64,000 nt of DNA from NCBI GenBank assembly GCA_027306995.1, contig DAHUXS010000021.1, positions 62,001 through 126,000 of the forward strand. Direction: 5' to 3'. The notes under the pieces are model-generated. The model had not been told where the DNA came from, ran no database searches, and saw only the letters and a program-made list of their open reading frames with translations. How positions within the stretch are numbered: the first letter of the stretch is position 1; each line of letters begins with the position of its first letter. Source of the DNA: Lysobacter sp. Its GTDB lineage: Bacteria > Pseudomonadota > Gammaproteobacteria > Xanthomonadales > Xanthomonadaceae. Made by a program: the position numbers and the translations under genes. Below, piece by piece: positions 31,736 through 41,166 of this stretch.

Positions 31736-33010
31736 TCAGTGAATCCGGATGTGTTCGTTGTTGCCGAAGTCCTCGGCCCCGGAGATGACGACCTTGTCGC
31801 CCTCCTGCAGGCCAGACACGATTTCGATGGAATCGATGCTGGCGGCGCCGACCTTGACCGGATGGCGCGATGCGGTCGAGCCGTCCATCAGCCATGCCTG
31901 CGTGCTCGATTGGTCGAGCGCGGGGCCGCGTTCGGCCATCAGCACGTTGCGGCGGGTGTCGAGCAGGATGCGTGCGGACAGGCGTTGGCTCTGGCGCAGG
32001 CCGGGCGGTTGTTGGCCTTCGGCGAAGCGCAGGCGCGCGCTCACCTCGCCGTTCACCACTTCCGGCGACACCGCGATGACGTTGGCAGCATAGGTCTTGT
32101 TGTTGCCGCTGAGTTGCGCCGGCATGCCGATGGCGAGATCGCGGGCGAAACTTTCCGGAACCTTGATCTCGACGTCGAAGCGCGACAGGTCGACCACACT
32201 CAGCACCGCGGCATTGGTCTGCAGGTTGGAACGCGGCTGCACGAAGACCTGGCCAACTTGCCCATCGAAGGGCGCGCGGATCTTCAGCGCATCGACCTGG
32301 CGGCGCAGTTCGGTCACCACCGAACGCTGGCGGTCGGCAAGGAGATGCTTGTTGCGCGCGTCCAGCGATGCGCTGGCGCCCTGCAGCTTGAAGTTGCGTT
32401 GAGCGGTCGACAGGCCGAGCTCGGCCTTCTTCATCGTGTCCTGGGCAGTGGCAAGGGTGATCTGCGGGAGTGCGCCGCCCTCGTAGCCACGCTGGTAGCG
32501 CTGCAGGTCGCGGGTCGCCGTGGTGTTGTCGATCTGGGCCTGGTCGAGCGCCTTCTGCGCGTTCGATCGCGCCAGCTGCGCGTCGAGCGTTGCGCGGCCG
32601 GCATCGGCTTCCATGCTCGCCAGCGTCGATTCTTCCTGCGCCAGTTTCGAGCGCAGCTCCGGGCTGTCGATCTCGGCGAGGACGTCGCCTTCCTTCACCG
32701 CATCGCCGGCGACCACGTGCAGGTTCACCGTACCGCCGGCGATTGCGTAGAGGCTCGGGCTGTTCGATGCGATCACCCGGCCTTCGGCGGCGATGTCGCG
32801 CACCAGGTCGCCGCGCTTGACGGTGGTGATGCGCACGCGCGATGCGTCGACCGAACGGCCACCGGCCAGCCAGTTCATGCCGACCCAGCCGATCAGCGCG
32901 AGCAGGGCGATCGCGGCCACCGCGATCACGACGATGCGTTTGCGGCGTGCGGGCGAAGGGCGGTCGGCGTTGAGCCGGGTGTCCTGGGCGGAGGTGTCGC
33001 GAATGGCCAT
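31736..33010 (-). CDS. HlyD/MacA-type periplasmic adaptor
   Basis: A 424-residue membrane-fusion protein linking the ABC permeases to an outer-membrane channel. One N-terminal membrane anchor (about 24-48, [20 protein letters not shown]), a split lipoyl/barrel-sandwich domain, a long alpha-hairpin (about 100-200, Ala/Gln-rich coiled coil), and a beta-barrel part. First gene of the cluster. No Shine-Dalgarno is visible before ATG 33010, which lies about 32 bases after the predicted sigma-54 start site. No TolC-type gene is in the window. Confidence 0.88.
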   Translation of the reverse strand: MAIRDTSAQDTRLNADRPSPARRKRIVVIAVAAIALLALIGWVGMNWLAGGRSVDASRVRITTVKRGDLVRDIAAEGRVIASNSPSLYAIAGGTVNLHVVAGDAVKEGDVLAEIDSPELRSKLAQEESTLASMEADAGRATLDAQLARSNAQKALDQAQIDNTTATRDLQRYQRGYEGGALPQITLATAQDTMKKAELGLSTAQRNFKLQGASASLDARNKHLLADRQRSVVTELRRQVDALKIRAPFDGQVGQVFVQPRSNLQTNAAVLSVVDLSRFDVEIKVPESFARDLAIGMPAQLSGNNKTYAANVIAVSPEVVNGEVSARLRFAEGQQPPGLRQSQRLSARILLDTRRNVLMAERGPALDQSSTQAWLMDGSTASRHPVKVGAASIDSIEIVSGLQEGDKVVISGAEDFGNNEHIRIH

Positions 33011-33053
33011 GGTGTGTGGATGATGAAAATGAAGAAATCGTCATCCTCCTTAC

Positions 33054-33068
33054 GCAAGCTGCGTGCCA
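33054..33068 (-). promoter_or_regulatory. Sigma-54 (-24/-12) promoter of the ABC efflux / two-component cluster
   Basis: On the minus strand the sequence is TGGCACG-CAGC-TTGC, identical to the sigma-54 consensus TGGCACG-N4-TTGC. Predicted transcription start is near 33042, 32 bases before the adaptor ATG. The cluster it heads ends with a gene for a sigma-54-dependent activator. Confidence 0.88.
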
Positions 33069-33110
33069 ACGCCAAGCCATTGATCCGATTGGCTGAATGC
33101 TGCCTTTCGC

Positions 33111-33144
33111 GTGTCCAAGCCGGTGTCCGGACGTCCGCGGACAC
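33111..33144. promoter_or_regulatory. Candidate enhancer dyad for the sigma-54 activator
   Basis: GTGTCC (33123-33128) and GGACAC (33139-33144) form an inverted repeat around GGACGTCC; another GTGTCC half-site lies at 33111-33116. The dyad centre is about 91 bases upstream of the predicted sigma-54 start site, a normal enhancer distance. It also covers the place of the glmS -35 element, whose -10 is TAGAAT at 33159-33164, so binding could affect glmS too. Confidence 0.55.
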
Positions 33145-33193
33145 TCGCCGCGGCCCGGTAGAATGGGCGCTTTCCAGGAGAGGTGCGGAATCC

Positions 33194-35026
33194 ATGTGTG
33201 GAATCGTCGGTGCGATCGCCAGCCGTGACGTGGTCCCGGTGCTGGTCGAAGGCCTGAAGCGGCTGGAATACCGCGGTTACGATTCTTCCGGCATCGCCGT
33301 GGTCGAACGCGACAGCGTGCGCCGCGTGCGCCGCACCGGCCGCGTCATGGAGATGGAACAGGCGGCAATCGCCGAATCGTTCAACGCGCCGATCGGCATC
33401 GGCCACACGCGTTGGGCAACGCATGGCGGCGTGACCGAACTCAATGCGCACCCGATGGTCAGCCACGGCGACCTTGCGCTGGTGCACAACGGCATCATCG
33501 AGAACCACGAGGCGCAACGCGAACGCCTGCGCGGACTTGGCTACGAATTCACTTCGCAGACCGATACCGAAGTGATCGCCCACCTCGTCCATCACTACCA
33601 GTCGACCGGACTGTCCCTGCTGCTGGCGGTGCAGAAGGCGGTAAAGGAACTGGAAGGTGCTTACGCGATCGCGGTGATCGATCGTCGCACGCCCGACACC
33701 ATGGTCGCCGCCCGCATGGGGTGCCCGCTGCTGGTCGGCCTTGGCGAAGGCGAGAACTTCATCGCCTCCGACGTCTCGGCGATCATCCAGGCGACGCGCC
33801 GGGTGATCTTCCTCGAGGAAGGCGACACCGCCGAACTGCATCGCGACGGCGTGCGTGTGTTCGACAGCCACGACCACGAAGTGCAGCGCGACATCCACAT
33901 GTCCGATGTCTCGCTGGCGTCGCTCGAACTCGGCCCGTACCGCCACTTCATGCAGAAGGAAATCCACGAGCAGCCGCGCGCGCTGGCCGACACCGTGGAA
34001 GGCGTGATCGATGCCGGTGGTTTCGACCTCGGGCTGTTCGGCGACAACGCAGCGGACGTGTTCGCCGGTGTCGATTCGGTGCAGATCCTCGCCTGCGGCA
34101 CCAGTTATTACGCCGGCATGGTCGCGCGCTACTGGATCGAGTCGCTTGCGGGCATTCCGTGCGCGGTTGATATCGCCAGCGAATACCGTTATCGCGACAT
34201 CGTCGCCAACCCGAAGCAGTTGGTCGTGACGATCTCGCAGTCGGGCGAAACCCTCGACACCATGGAAGCGCTGAAGTACGCCAAGCAGCACGGCATGCTG
34301 CGCACGCTGTCGATCTGCAACGTGCCAGAAAGCGCGATTCCGCGCGCCAGCAAGCTGGTGTTCTACACCCGTGCCGGCGCCGAAATCGGCGTCGCTTCGA
34401 CCAAGGCCTTCACCACCCAACTCGCGGCGCTGTTCATCCTGGCCGCCGCATTGACCAAGCATGGTGGTCGACTCGATGCCGCGCGCGAACAGCAGTTGAT
34501 CGAGGAATTGCGCCACCTGCCGGGCAACGTCCAGTTCGCGCTCAATCTCGAACCGCAGATCGCTGCCTGGGCGGAGCGTTTCGCCCCGAAGCAGAACGCG
34601 CTGTTCCTCGGCCGTGGCGTGTTCTATCCTATCGCACTGGAAGGCGCGCTCAAGCTCAAGGAAATCACCTACATCCACGCCGAGGCCTATCCGGCCGGCG
34701 AGCTCAAGCACGGTCCGCTGGCGCTGGTCGACAAGGACATGCCGGTGGTCGTCACCGCATCCAACGACGCCTTGCTGGAGAAGGTGAAGTCGAACATCCA
34801 GGAAGTGCGCGCGCGTGGCGGCGAGATGTTCGTGTTCGCCGATGCCGATACCCACTTCGAGGAATCGGAAGGCGTCCACGTGATCCGCACGCCGCGCCAT
34901 GGCGGCATGCTGACGCCGGTGGTGCATGCGATCCCGATGCAGTTGTTGGCGTATCACACCGCATTGGCGCGTGGCACCGACGTCGACAAGCCGCGAAACC
35001 TGGCGAAATCGGTGACGGTCGAATAA
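33194..35026 (+). CDS. glmS: Glutamine:fructose-6-phosphate aminotransferase
   Basis: A 610-residue cytosolic enzyme making glucosamine-6-phosphate. The N-terminal glutaminase uses Cys2 exposed after Met removal (MCGIVGAIA), with GYDSSGIA and GHTRWATHG. Two SIS domains follow (ACGTSYYAG and [10 protein letters not shown]; then the second from about 460), and the C-terminus ends [11 protein letters not shown] as in the family. ATG 33194 is fixed by AGGAGAGG upstream and the obligatory MCG start; the frame is open far upstream by chance. No glmS ribozyme-like leader fits in the short gap. Confidence 0.96.
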   Translation: MCGIVGAIASRDVVPVLVEGLKRLEYRGYDSSGIAVVERDSVRRVRRTGRVMEMEQAAIAESFNAPIGIGHTRWATHGGVTELNAHPMVSHGDLALVHNGIIENHEAQRERLRGLGYEFTSQTDTEVIAHLVHHYQSTGLSLLLAVQKAVKELEGAYAIAVIDRRTPDTMVAARMGCPLLVGLGEGENFIASDVSAIIQATRRVIFLEEGDTAELHRDGVRVFDSHDHEVQRDIHMSDVSLASLELGPYRHFMQKEIHEQPRALADTVEGVIDAGGFDLGLFGDNAADVFAGVDSVQILACGTSYYAGMVARYWIESLAGIPCAVDIASEYRYRDIVANPKQLVVTISQSGETLDTMEALKYAKQHGMLRTLSICNVPESAIPRASKLVFYTRAGAEIGVASTKAFTTQLAALFILAAALTKHGGRLDAAREQQLIEELRHLPGNVQFALNLEPQIAAWAERFAPKQNALFLGRGVFYPIALEGALKLKEITYIHAEAYPAGELKHGPLALVDKDMPVVVTASNDALLEKVKSNIQEVRARGGEMFVFADADTHFEESEGVHVIRTPRHGGMLTPVVHAIPMQLLAYHTALARGTDVDKPRNLAKSVTVE

Positions 35027-35036
35027 CGCAGTACGC

Positions 35037-35927
35037 TCAGGGATCGAGCGACAAGCGCATCTGCATCTGCTGCGATTCGCCGGGGGCCAATACCTGTACC
35101 CCGGCCATCGCCAGGTCGGCCTCATCGAGATTGAACGCATCGATCGCGTGGCCGACGGGCTCGACGCAGAAGCAGTCGTCGTCGCTCGGCGCGTACACAT
35201 GCAGTCGTGAGATGGCGGGTGACGCCGTCAGGCGCAAGCGATAACCGAGCGAAGGCTGCTCGATGACCGCGGTGCCGACCCAGCCATCGAAACTGCAGTC
35301 CATCCCGCTGCGATGGAGGGTCCGACGATCAAGCTGCATGTCCTCGGTGATGGCCACGCGTCCGGTTGGAGCAGGGTCGATCGGGAGGACTCCGGAATCA
35401 AGCGCCACCTCGGCCTCAACGTCTGCAAACAGCCGGGTTGCGGCATCGCAGGGGAAGCAGGGGTGCAGGCCAATCCCGCAAGGCATCGCTTCATGGCCGC
35501 TGTTGCGCACGACAAGTGAAATCGTCAGTCCGTCGTCATCCAGTTCAAAGGTCTGTGTTGCCGTGAACGGCCATGGCCACGCGTCTGCGTGATGAGCACA
35601 TGCGAGGGTGAGTGCGGCATCCGTGCTTGTATCGACTTGCCAGGGCGTGCGCCAGACGAAACCGTGCAGCGGTGTCGGGTGCGGCCCAATCGGCGGGAGC
35701 ACGACCTCGCGCCCGCGGAAGACAAAACGACCGCCACGCAGGCGACCGAAAAACGGCGCCACCGGGAAACACGCCGTTTCCAGCACGTCACCTGCTTCCG
35801 TGGAAGTCGAACGCAGCAGTGGCAGCCAGCCCCCGTTGCGTTCAATCTCGCAATGCGTCAGCGCGCCGCCAAGTTCGGGGCGCACTATCGCGCGCCATTT
35901 GCCGCAGTGCAGGGCGATCTCCGCCAT
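35037..35927 (-). CDS. Aldose 1-epimerase family protein
   Basis: A 296-residue sugar mutarotase-like protein interconverting alpha and beta anomers, most likely of galactose. Catalytic candidates are His in GIGLHPCFPCD and Glu in CFCVEPVGHAIDAFN. No signal peptide, so it acts in the cytosol. It begins one base after the GH27 gene stop, so it is last in the receptor-GH27-epimerase operon and would convert alpha-anomer released by the retaining glycosidase. Confidence 0.85.
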   Translation of the reverse strand: MAEIALHCGKWRAIVRPELGGALTHCEIERNGGWLPLLRSTSTEAGDVLETACFPVAPFFGRLRGGRFVFRGREVVLPPIGPHPTPLHGFVWRTPWQVDTSTDAALTLACAHHADAWPWPFTATQTFELDDDGLTISLVVRNSGHEAMPCGIGLHPCFPCDAATRLFADVEAEVALDSGVLPIDPAPTGRVAITEDMQLDRRTLHRSGMDCSFDGWVGTAVIEQPSLGYRLRLTASPAISRLHVYAPSDDDCFCVEPVGHAIDAFNLDEADLAMAGVQVLAPGESQQMQMRLSLDP

Positions 35928-35928
35928 T

Positions 35929-37077
35929 TCAATGCAACGGCGTGACCTTCAGGAGAACGACACCATGCCGCGATGGCGTCGCTTCGAGCTTGTCATTGAC
36001 GACACCCAAGTCGCGCTTCGCCCACAGATCGCGCACGCTTGCCTTGCGTGGCAGTCCGAGCTCCTTGAGGGTGATGCTGCCCGCCAGTTCGCGCTCGCTG
36101 GTGCTGAAGAAACCCACGGCGTAGCTGCCATCCGCCAGCGGCTTCAGCCAGATCGACATCGGTCCGGCTTGCTTGATCCGTCGCGCCTGCTTGCCCAATG
36201 CATCCTGGTCGATGGCGAGGACTTCGCGGTTGGTGAGCACGCCAAGGGTCTCGTCATCCATGCTGACGAGATCGTTGCCGGCGATCAGCGGCGCCGCGAG
36301 CATGCTCCAGAGACTGATGTGGAAGCGGTTTTCCTCGAGCGTGAGGTCGCCATTGCCGACTTCGAGCATGTCCGGATCGTTCCAGTGGCCGGGACCCGCG
36401 TACTGTTCCAGTCCGGATTGTGCGAAGCCACGATGCGCAATGCTCTCGAACGAAGCCGAAATGTCTTCCGTGGTGCGCCACAGGTTGCCGCCGACCGATG
36501 CGCCCCAGGTCCACACGCCACCCCAGCCGTACTGACACAGGCTGTAAACGATCGGACGGTCGGTCCTGCGCAGCGCGTCGTGCATCTTCGCGTACAGGCG
36601 TGGCATGTCTTCGATCTTGTAGAGCTTGCGCGCACCGCACCAGTCGTACTTGAGATAGTCGACGCCCCAGGAGGCGAACATCTTCGCGTCCTGTTCCTCG
36701 TGGTCGAGGCTGCCGGGACGTCCCATGCAGGTGGTGGGCCCGGGGGAGGAATAGATGCCGAATTTCAGGCCCTTGCCATGGATGTAATCGCCCAGCGCCT
36801 TCATGTCCGGGAATTTGTCGCTCGGATGCAGCACGCCGCTGGCATCGCGTTGGCCTTGCCAGCAATCGTCGATGGTCAGGTACACGTAGCCGGCATCGCG
36901 CATGCCATTGCTCGCCATTTCGTCGGCGGTGCGCCGGATCAGCTTGTCGCTGATCCGGCAATTGAACTGGTTCCAGCTGTTCCAGCCCATTGGCGGTGTC
37001 CGCGCAAGATCGCTGTCACCCGCGGATGCGGCGGGTGACAGCAGGGCCAGGAACAGGATCGCAAGCAGGATACGCAT
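35929..37077 (-). CDS. Secreted GH27 alpha-galactosidase (or alpha-N-acetylgalactosaminidase)
   Basis: A 382-residue exported glycoside hydrolase of family 27. Signal peptide to about 19; N-terminus of the mature enzyme is PPMGWNSWNQF, the family hallmark. Asp145 in YLKYDWCG is the nucleophile and the Asp in LWRTTEDI the acid/base. TIDDCWQ and C-terminal beta domain also present. GH27 holds both alpha-galactosidases and alpha-GalNAcases; the residues that split them lie in a loop I cannot assign safely. It follows the TonB receptor by seven bases. Confidence 0.92.
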   Translation of the reverse strand: MRILLAILFLALLSPAASAGDSDLARTPPMGWNSWNQFNCRISDKLIRRTADEMASNGMRDAGYVYLTIDDCWQGQRDASGVLHPSDKFPDMKALGDYIHGKGLKFGIYSSPGPTTCMGRPGSLDHEEQDAKMFASWGVDYLKYDWCGARKLYKIEDMPRLYAKMHDALRRTDRPIVYSLCQYGWGGVWTWGASVGGNLWRTTEDISASFESIAHRGFAQSGLEQYAGPGHWNDPDMLEVGNGDLTLEENRFHISLWSMLAAPLIAGNDLVSMDDETLGVLTNREVLAIDQDALGKQARRIKQAGPMSIWLKPLADGSYAVGFFSTSERELAGSITLKELGLPRKASVRDLWAKRDLGVVNDKLEATPSRHGVVLLKVTPLH

Positions 37078-37084
37078 GGCGTGC

Positions 37085-40000
37085 TCAGTGGAACTCGTAG
37101 CGGAACACCAGGTAGGTGGTCCGTGGCGCTTGATATTGCGATGGGGTGTACCAGTTGTTCAACTTCGTGACCCCGCCGTTTGCGTAGTCGTAGTCACTGT
37201 AACCGTTGTTGCGGTTGGTAAGCGCACGCGCGTTCGTGAGGTTCTGCACGCTCAGGTCGATGCTGAACTTGTTGTGCGTGCCGATGTTGCGGTCGTAGCC
37301 GAGGCTGGCATCGAGTTGCCACAGCCACGGCAGGCGACCGCTGGTGCCGGCGGGAGTAATCTTGCCGGGACTGTTGACGTCGCAGTAATGGCCGTAGGCG
37401 CCCCACTGGTATGAGTAGCTGTTCTCATCGGGGTTGAGGCCGTAGCAGGTGAGCGGTTCGCCCGATTGCACGTTCAGCACCGCACCCACGCGCAGGCCGT
37501 TCCTGAAGTAATACACGCCCGATGCCGTGATCTTGTGGCGCACGTCGTCCACCAGGTTTCCGTATGCACCAAAGGTGTTGTCGGGGATGTAGTAGAGGTC
37601 GTTCTGGCCGATGTAACCCGAGCCGTAGCCGCCACCTTCCTGTATGGACAGGTAGCCGTTGTCGTTGCCGAACGAACGCGTCCAGGTGTAGCTCAAGCCG
37701 AGGTACCACGGCTCCTCCGCGCTGCGTGCATGGTTGAGGTCGAACGTGACGTGGAAATACCTGTGCTTGGGTTTGGGCAGGCCGAACGCCGAGGCCGGAA
37801 TCGTCATCGAAGCCAGTGAGCCGTCGCCGCGGAAATCACGGAGCACCGTGACATCCTCTCCCGGATTCAGCACGAAGCAATTGCCCGGATCGGTGTAGTT
37901 CGGGTAGCCGTGCGATTGCGCCCATTGTTCGATGCCGACCGACCAGCAGGTCGTGTTGATCACCCGCTTGAGTTGCGAATAGCCGAAATCGACCTGTCCA
38001 GTCCAGCTTCGACCAAGGCGCTTTTGTGCGTACAACTGCAGCTCGGTCACGGAAGGCGCCTTGAGGTTGGTGGTCGCCACCTCGTAGTCCTTGGCCGGAA
38101 TGCCGTTCTGGCCCGGGTAGGTATAGTCCGGGCCGAGCTGGGTCAGACCGGTCGGTGCCTTGGTCACCGGGTCCATGCCGGTGTAGGTGTACCACTTCGA
38201 TTCCGTGAGATTCGCGCTGGCAACGCCGAAGGCGAAGTCCGCGGGCATCGACAACGAGTAACGACCAATGTTGGCGCCGACCTTGAAGCTGGAATCGCCC
38301 TTCACGTCCCAGGACACGCCGAGGCGCGGCGATAGTGTCGGGAACGAGAACAGCGAACCGTTGCGCGCATTGTGATTGATGAAGCGGTCGAAGCGCAGGC
38401 CGCCGTACGCCACCACCTTGTCGGACACGTTCCAGTAATCCTCGAGGTAGGCGCCCTCGTTGATCGAATACATCTGGCCGAACTGGTGGTTGAAGTCCCA
38501 TTGCACGTAGTTGCCGGCGGGAATCGTCGCGCCATTGAGTGCGGTGAACGAAGTCGATGCCGTCTTGTAGGTGTAGATGCCGGCGAACACCGAATGCCAG
38601 TCCTGCTGCACGAAATGGGTATAGCGTTCGGCGCCGAAGCGGATCTTGTGATCGCCGATATGCCAGGTCACGTCGCCCTTGTAGCCGCGCCGCCAGTAGT
38701 CGGTGGGCAGGAAGTTGGTCTGGCGATCCTGGATGCCGATGTTGGTGTACGTCGACTGGCCGGTGAGCGTCTGCACATAGGGCGGATTATCCGTCCCGTA
38801 GCCGCGGTCCTGGATCCGACCGAGGAATCCACCCATCAGACGCACTTCGAGATTGTCGGTGATGTTCCAGTGGTAGTTGCCGATCAGGAAGCGCTCGCGC
38901 GTGGGCGCCGGCTGCGACACCGACGACAGCTTGCCGACATTGGTCGAATAGGTTCCCTTGAGCAGGTAGCTCCAGCTGGCGCTGTTGCTGCGCTTGTCCG
39001 ATGCGATCAGGTTGAGGGTCTGATCGCTGGTGATGTTCCAGGTCAGGTTGAGCATGATGCTCTTGTTCTTGCTCTTCGATTCCGTGTAGCGGCTCTGGCT
39101 GTAGCCGTAATTCAAATAAGATGGCGTGTCGCCGAACAGGCCGAAGGCGAACAGCTTGTCCTTCACGATCGCGCCCGATGCCCATAGGTAATGCGTCACG
39201 GCGGCATCAGTGTGGTTGTGGCTGGCGTAGCTGACGTAGTTGCCGTTACCGTCCTTGAAGTCCTTGGGTTGCGGCCTCAGCGTGCTGGAAGTCGGCGGGG
39301 TGTAATACAGGGAGTAGCCGGCCTTGAAGTCGTTGCTGCCTTGCCGCACCGTCTGCGACATCACGCCACCGGTGGCATTGGTCCACGATGCGCCGAAACT
39401 GCCGGCGAGCACCTCGGTGTTGGCGATCGCTTCGCGCGGCAACTGGCTGAGGGCGCCGAGTGAGCTCTTGTCGTTGGTGATGTCGAATTCGTTGAGGTAG
39501 TAGCGGTTTTCAGCAGGCGTCGCGCCGGCCAGCTGCACCAGGCCGGTTCCGTGGCGGTCGTAGCGCACGTTCGAGCGCAGCAGGGCGATGCTTTCCGGGT
39601 TTGCGGCCGCCGACAGGGGCAACTCGTTGACCAGCTCGCGACTGTAGCTGCTCGACATTTCCGGAGTCGTGGTGTCGATCGTGATTGTGCTGGTCGCCGC
39701 TTTGCCGGTCACGACGACCTTGCCGAGGTTGCCGCCGTTGTCCGTCGCCGCTTCCACGTTGGCGACGGCGCTATCGCTGTTCGGCTTGACGATGACATCG
39801 CGCGTGATGGTCTTGCCGTCCAGGGTCACCGTGACCACGTAATGGCCAGGATTGAGGCCCGATGCACGATAGCGGCCCTGCGCATCGAGCTGCAGTTCGC
39901 GCCTCAGGCCCGTATCCGGGCTGGTGAGCACCACTTGCGTCTTGCCGTTGTTGGCTGGGACCGCGCCATAGAGGCCACCGGTGATCGATTGCGCGGCGAC

Positions 40001-40090
40001 GTCATGCGCCATCGACAAACCGACGATCAGGCCGACGGCCAACAGTGATTTGCGCAAGGTCCGGTTGCGTGATGCATGCGTCGTGTTCAT
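37085..40090 (-). CDS. TonB-dependent outer-membrane receptor, Oar-like (first)
   Basis: A 1001-residue receptor importing a carbohydrate across the outer membrane. Signal peptide to about residue 34 (AHDVAAQS), a carboxypeptidase-regulatory-like domain (about 35-110), plug domain beginning near KVVVTGKAATSTI, then a 22-strand barrel rich in aromatic residues. Unusually it ends FRYEFH: one His after the expected terminal Phe. It heads an operon with GH27 and the epimerase, with a candidate operator overlapping its promoter. Confidence 0.9.
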   Translation of the reverse strand: MNTTHASRNRTLRKSLLAVGLIVGLSMAHDVAAQSITGGLYGAVPANNGKTQVVLTSPDTGLRRELQLDAQGRYRASGLNPGHYVVTVTLDGKTITRDVIVKPNSDSAVANVEAATDNGGNLGKVVVTGKAATSTITIDTTTPEMSSSYSRELVNELPLSAAANPESIALLRSNVRYDRHGTGLVQLAGATPAENRYYLNEFDITNDKSSLGALSQLPREAIANTEVLAGSFGASWTNATGGVMSQTVRQGSNDFKAGYSLYYTPPTSSTLRPQPKDFKDGNGNYVSYASHNHTDAAVTHYLWASGAIVKDKLFAFGLFGDTPSYLNYGYSQSRYTESKSKNKSIMLNLTWNITSDQTLNLIASDKRSNSASWSYLLKGTYSTNVGKLSSVSQPAPTRERFLIGNYHWNITDNLEVRLMGGFLGRIQDRGYGTDNPPYVQTLTGQSTYTNIGIQDRQTNFLPTDYWRRGYKGDVTWHIGDHKIRFGAERYTHFVQQDWHSVFAGIYTYKTASTSFTALNGATIPAGNYVQWDFNHQFGQMYSINEGAYLEDYWNVSDKVVAYGGLRFDRFINHNARNGSLFSFPTLSPRLGVSWDVKGDSSFKVGANIGRYSLSMPADFAFGVASANLTESKWYTYTGMDPVTKAPTGLTQLGPDYTYPGQNGIPAKDYEVATTNLKAPSVTELQLYAQKRLGRSWTGQVDFGYSQLKRVINTTCWSVGIEQWAQSHGYPNYTDPGNCFVLNPGEDVTVLRDFRGDGSLASMTIPASAFGLPKPKHRYFHVTFDLNHARSAEEPWYLGLSYTWTRSFGNDNGYLSIQEGGGYGSGYIGQNDLYYIPDNTFGAYGNLVDDVRHKITASGVYYFRNGLRVGAVLNVQSGEPLTCYGLNPDENSYSYQWGAYGHYCDVNSPGKITPAGTSGRLPWLWQLDASLGYDRNIGTHNKFSIDLSVQNLTNARALTNRNNGYSDYDYANGGVTKLNNWYTPSQYQAPRTTYLVFRYEFH

Positions 40091-40106
40091 GTGGCTTCCC
40101 TAAAAA

Positions 40107-40123
40107 GTCATATAAATCATATA
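40107..40123 (-). promoter_or_regulatory. Candidate GntR-regulator site in the GH27 operon promoter
   Basis: On the minus strand TTATATGATTTATATGA, a direct repeat of TTATATGA. It matches 13 of 17 bases of TTGTATGATAAATATGC at 41115-41131 before dgoD. It overlaps the likely -10 (TATATG; -35 TTGCGT, 18-base spacing) of the receptor gene, so binding would block transcription. AGGGA follows as ribosome-binding site before ATG 40090. Confidence 0.55.
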
Positions 40124-40288
40124 AACGATAATCAGGGCGCAACGCAACAATCAAGACCGGAGCGGCAGTTTTCGACAATAAAAATCGTGAATGCGGCGCG
40201 TGGCCAACAAAGCGCAAGATGGTCCTGTGGCCGGCTTTCGATTGAAGCCGGTTTCAGCGCAAGTTCGTGCAACTACTGGCTTTCGATT

Positions 40289-41026
40289 TCAGCCCTTTGC
40301 GCCGCGACGCGCCCGCGGTTTGTTCGCGGGCGTGTTGTCGATCAACTGCATCACTTCGCTCAGCAATGCTTCCATCGCACGGAAAGCACGCACGCCATCG
40401 CCGGCGGCGATCGCGGTGTAAACGCGGCGATGATCGGGCAAGTTGGCGCGTGCCACGCCCTTGGCGCGATTGGTTCGCGGGATCGAGAAACGCAATGCGG
40501 TCGCAACCAGGTCGCGCAGCTGCGCATAGAGGCGGTTGCCGCTCGCGCGCAGGATCGCGACATGGAACGCGATGTCGGATTCGAGGGGATCGTCATCGCC
40601 ATATTCGGCGGCGTGCATGCGTTCCAGTGCGTCCTCGATGGCCTGCAACGCGGCTGCATCGGCCAGGTGCGCCGCGAGCATCGCGGCGCGCGGCTCGATG
40701 GCGAGGCGCATCTGGGTGAATTCCGCAAGAAGCTGCGGCGAAAACTTGCGTTCCAGCGTCCAGCGCAGGACATCGGGATCCAGCAGGTTCCACTGCGCTT
40801 CCGGCTCGACGATCGTGCCGCGGCGCGGGCGGGCGCTGAGCAGGCCCTTGGCCGTCAGCATCTTCACGGCTTCGCGCAACACGCTGCGGCTCGCCTGGAG
40901 TTCAATGCAGAGCTGCGCTTCGGTCGGGAAGGGACGATCCGGTCCGTAGACCCCGGTGACGATCGCAACGCCCAATGTTTCGACCAGTCGCCGTGTCAGG
41001 TTGTTGCTGTTCGCGCTGCGCGTCAT
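40289..41026 (-). CDS. FadR-subfamily GntR transcription regulator
   Basis: A 245-residue regulator with an N-terminal winged helix (about 12-75: PFPTEAQLCIELQASRSVLREAVKMLTAKGLL) and an all-helical FCD ligand domain (about 95-230; metal-type His/Asp positions such as DIAFHVAIL and DHRRVYTAI). FadR-type regulators near dgoD usually sense sugar acids or their lactones. Divergent from dgoD and downstream of the GH27 operon start; two copies of a shared motif at 40107 and 41115 are its likely sites. Confidence 0.88.
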   Translation of the reverse strand: MTRSANSNNLTRRLVETLGVAIVTGVYGPDRPFPTEAQLCIELQASRSVLREAVKMLTAKGLLSARPRRGTIVEPEAQWNLLDPDVLRWTLERKFSPQLLAEFTQMRLAIEPRAAMLAAHLADAAALQAIEDALERMHAAEYGDDDPLESDIAFHVAILRASGNRLYAQLRDLVATALRFSIPRTNRAKGVARANLPDHRRVYTAIAAGDGVRAFRAMEALLSEVMQLIDNTPANKPRARRGAKG

Positions 41027-41114
41027 CTGGGTGCCGTGTGTGGAGCGGGTTGCAATCGTTCCGGAGTCAGGATTCTGCCAGATCCGCCCTATGCCGCGAT
41101 GGTTTTGAATTATT

Positions 41115-41131
41115 TTGTATGATAAATATGC
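41115..41131 (+). promoter_or_regulatory. Candidate GntR-regulator site before dgoD
   Basis: TTGTATGATAAATATGC; the core TTGTATGATAA is one base off the TNGTNNNACNA pattern typical of FadR-type regulators. It lies 36 bases before the dgoD start, in the divergent gap with the regulator gene, and contains the best -10 (TATGAT) of that gap. Shares 13 of 17 bases with the site at 40107. Confidence 0.55.
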
Positions 41132-41166
41132 TCGCGTGAACCGCGCCCCTGCGCGAAGAGGAACCC

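Noticed and set aside
33145-33193. glmS ribozyme in the leader of glmS
   Set aside because: The leader from the -10 at 33159 to the ATG is about 25 bases, far too short, and the ribozyme is known mainly from Firmicutes.
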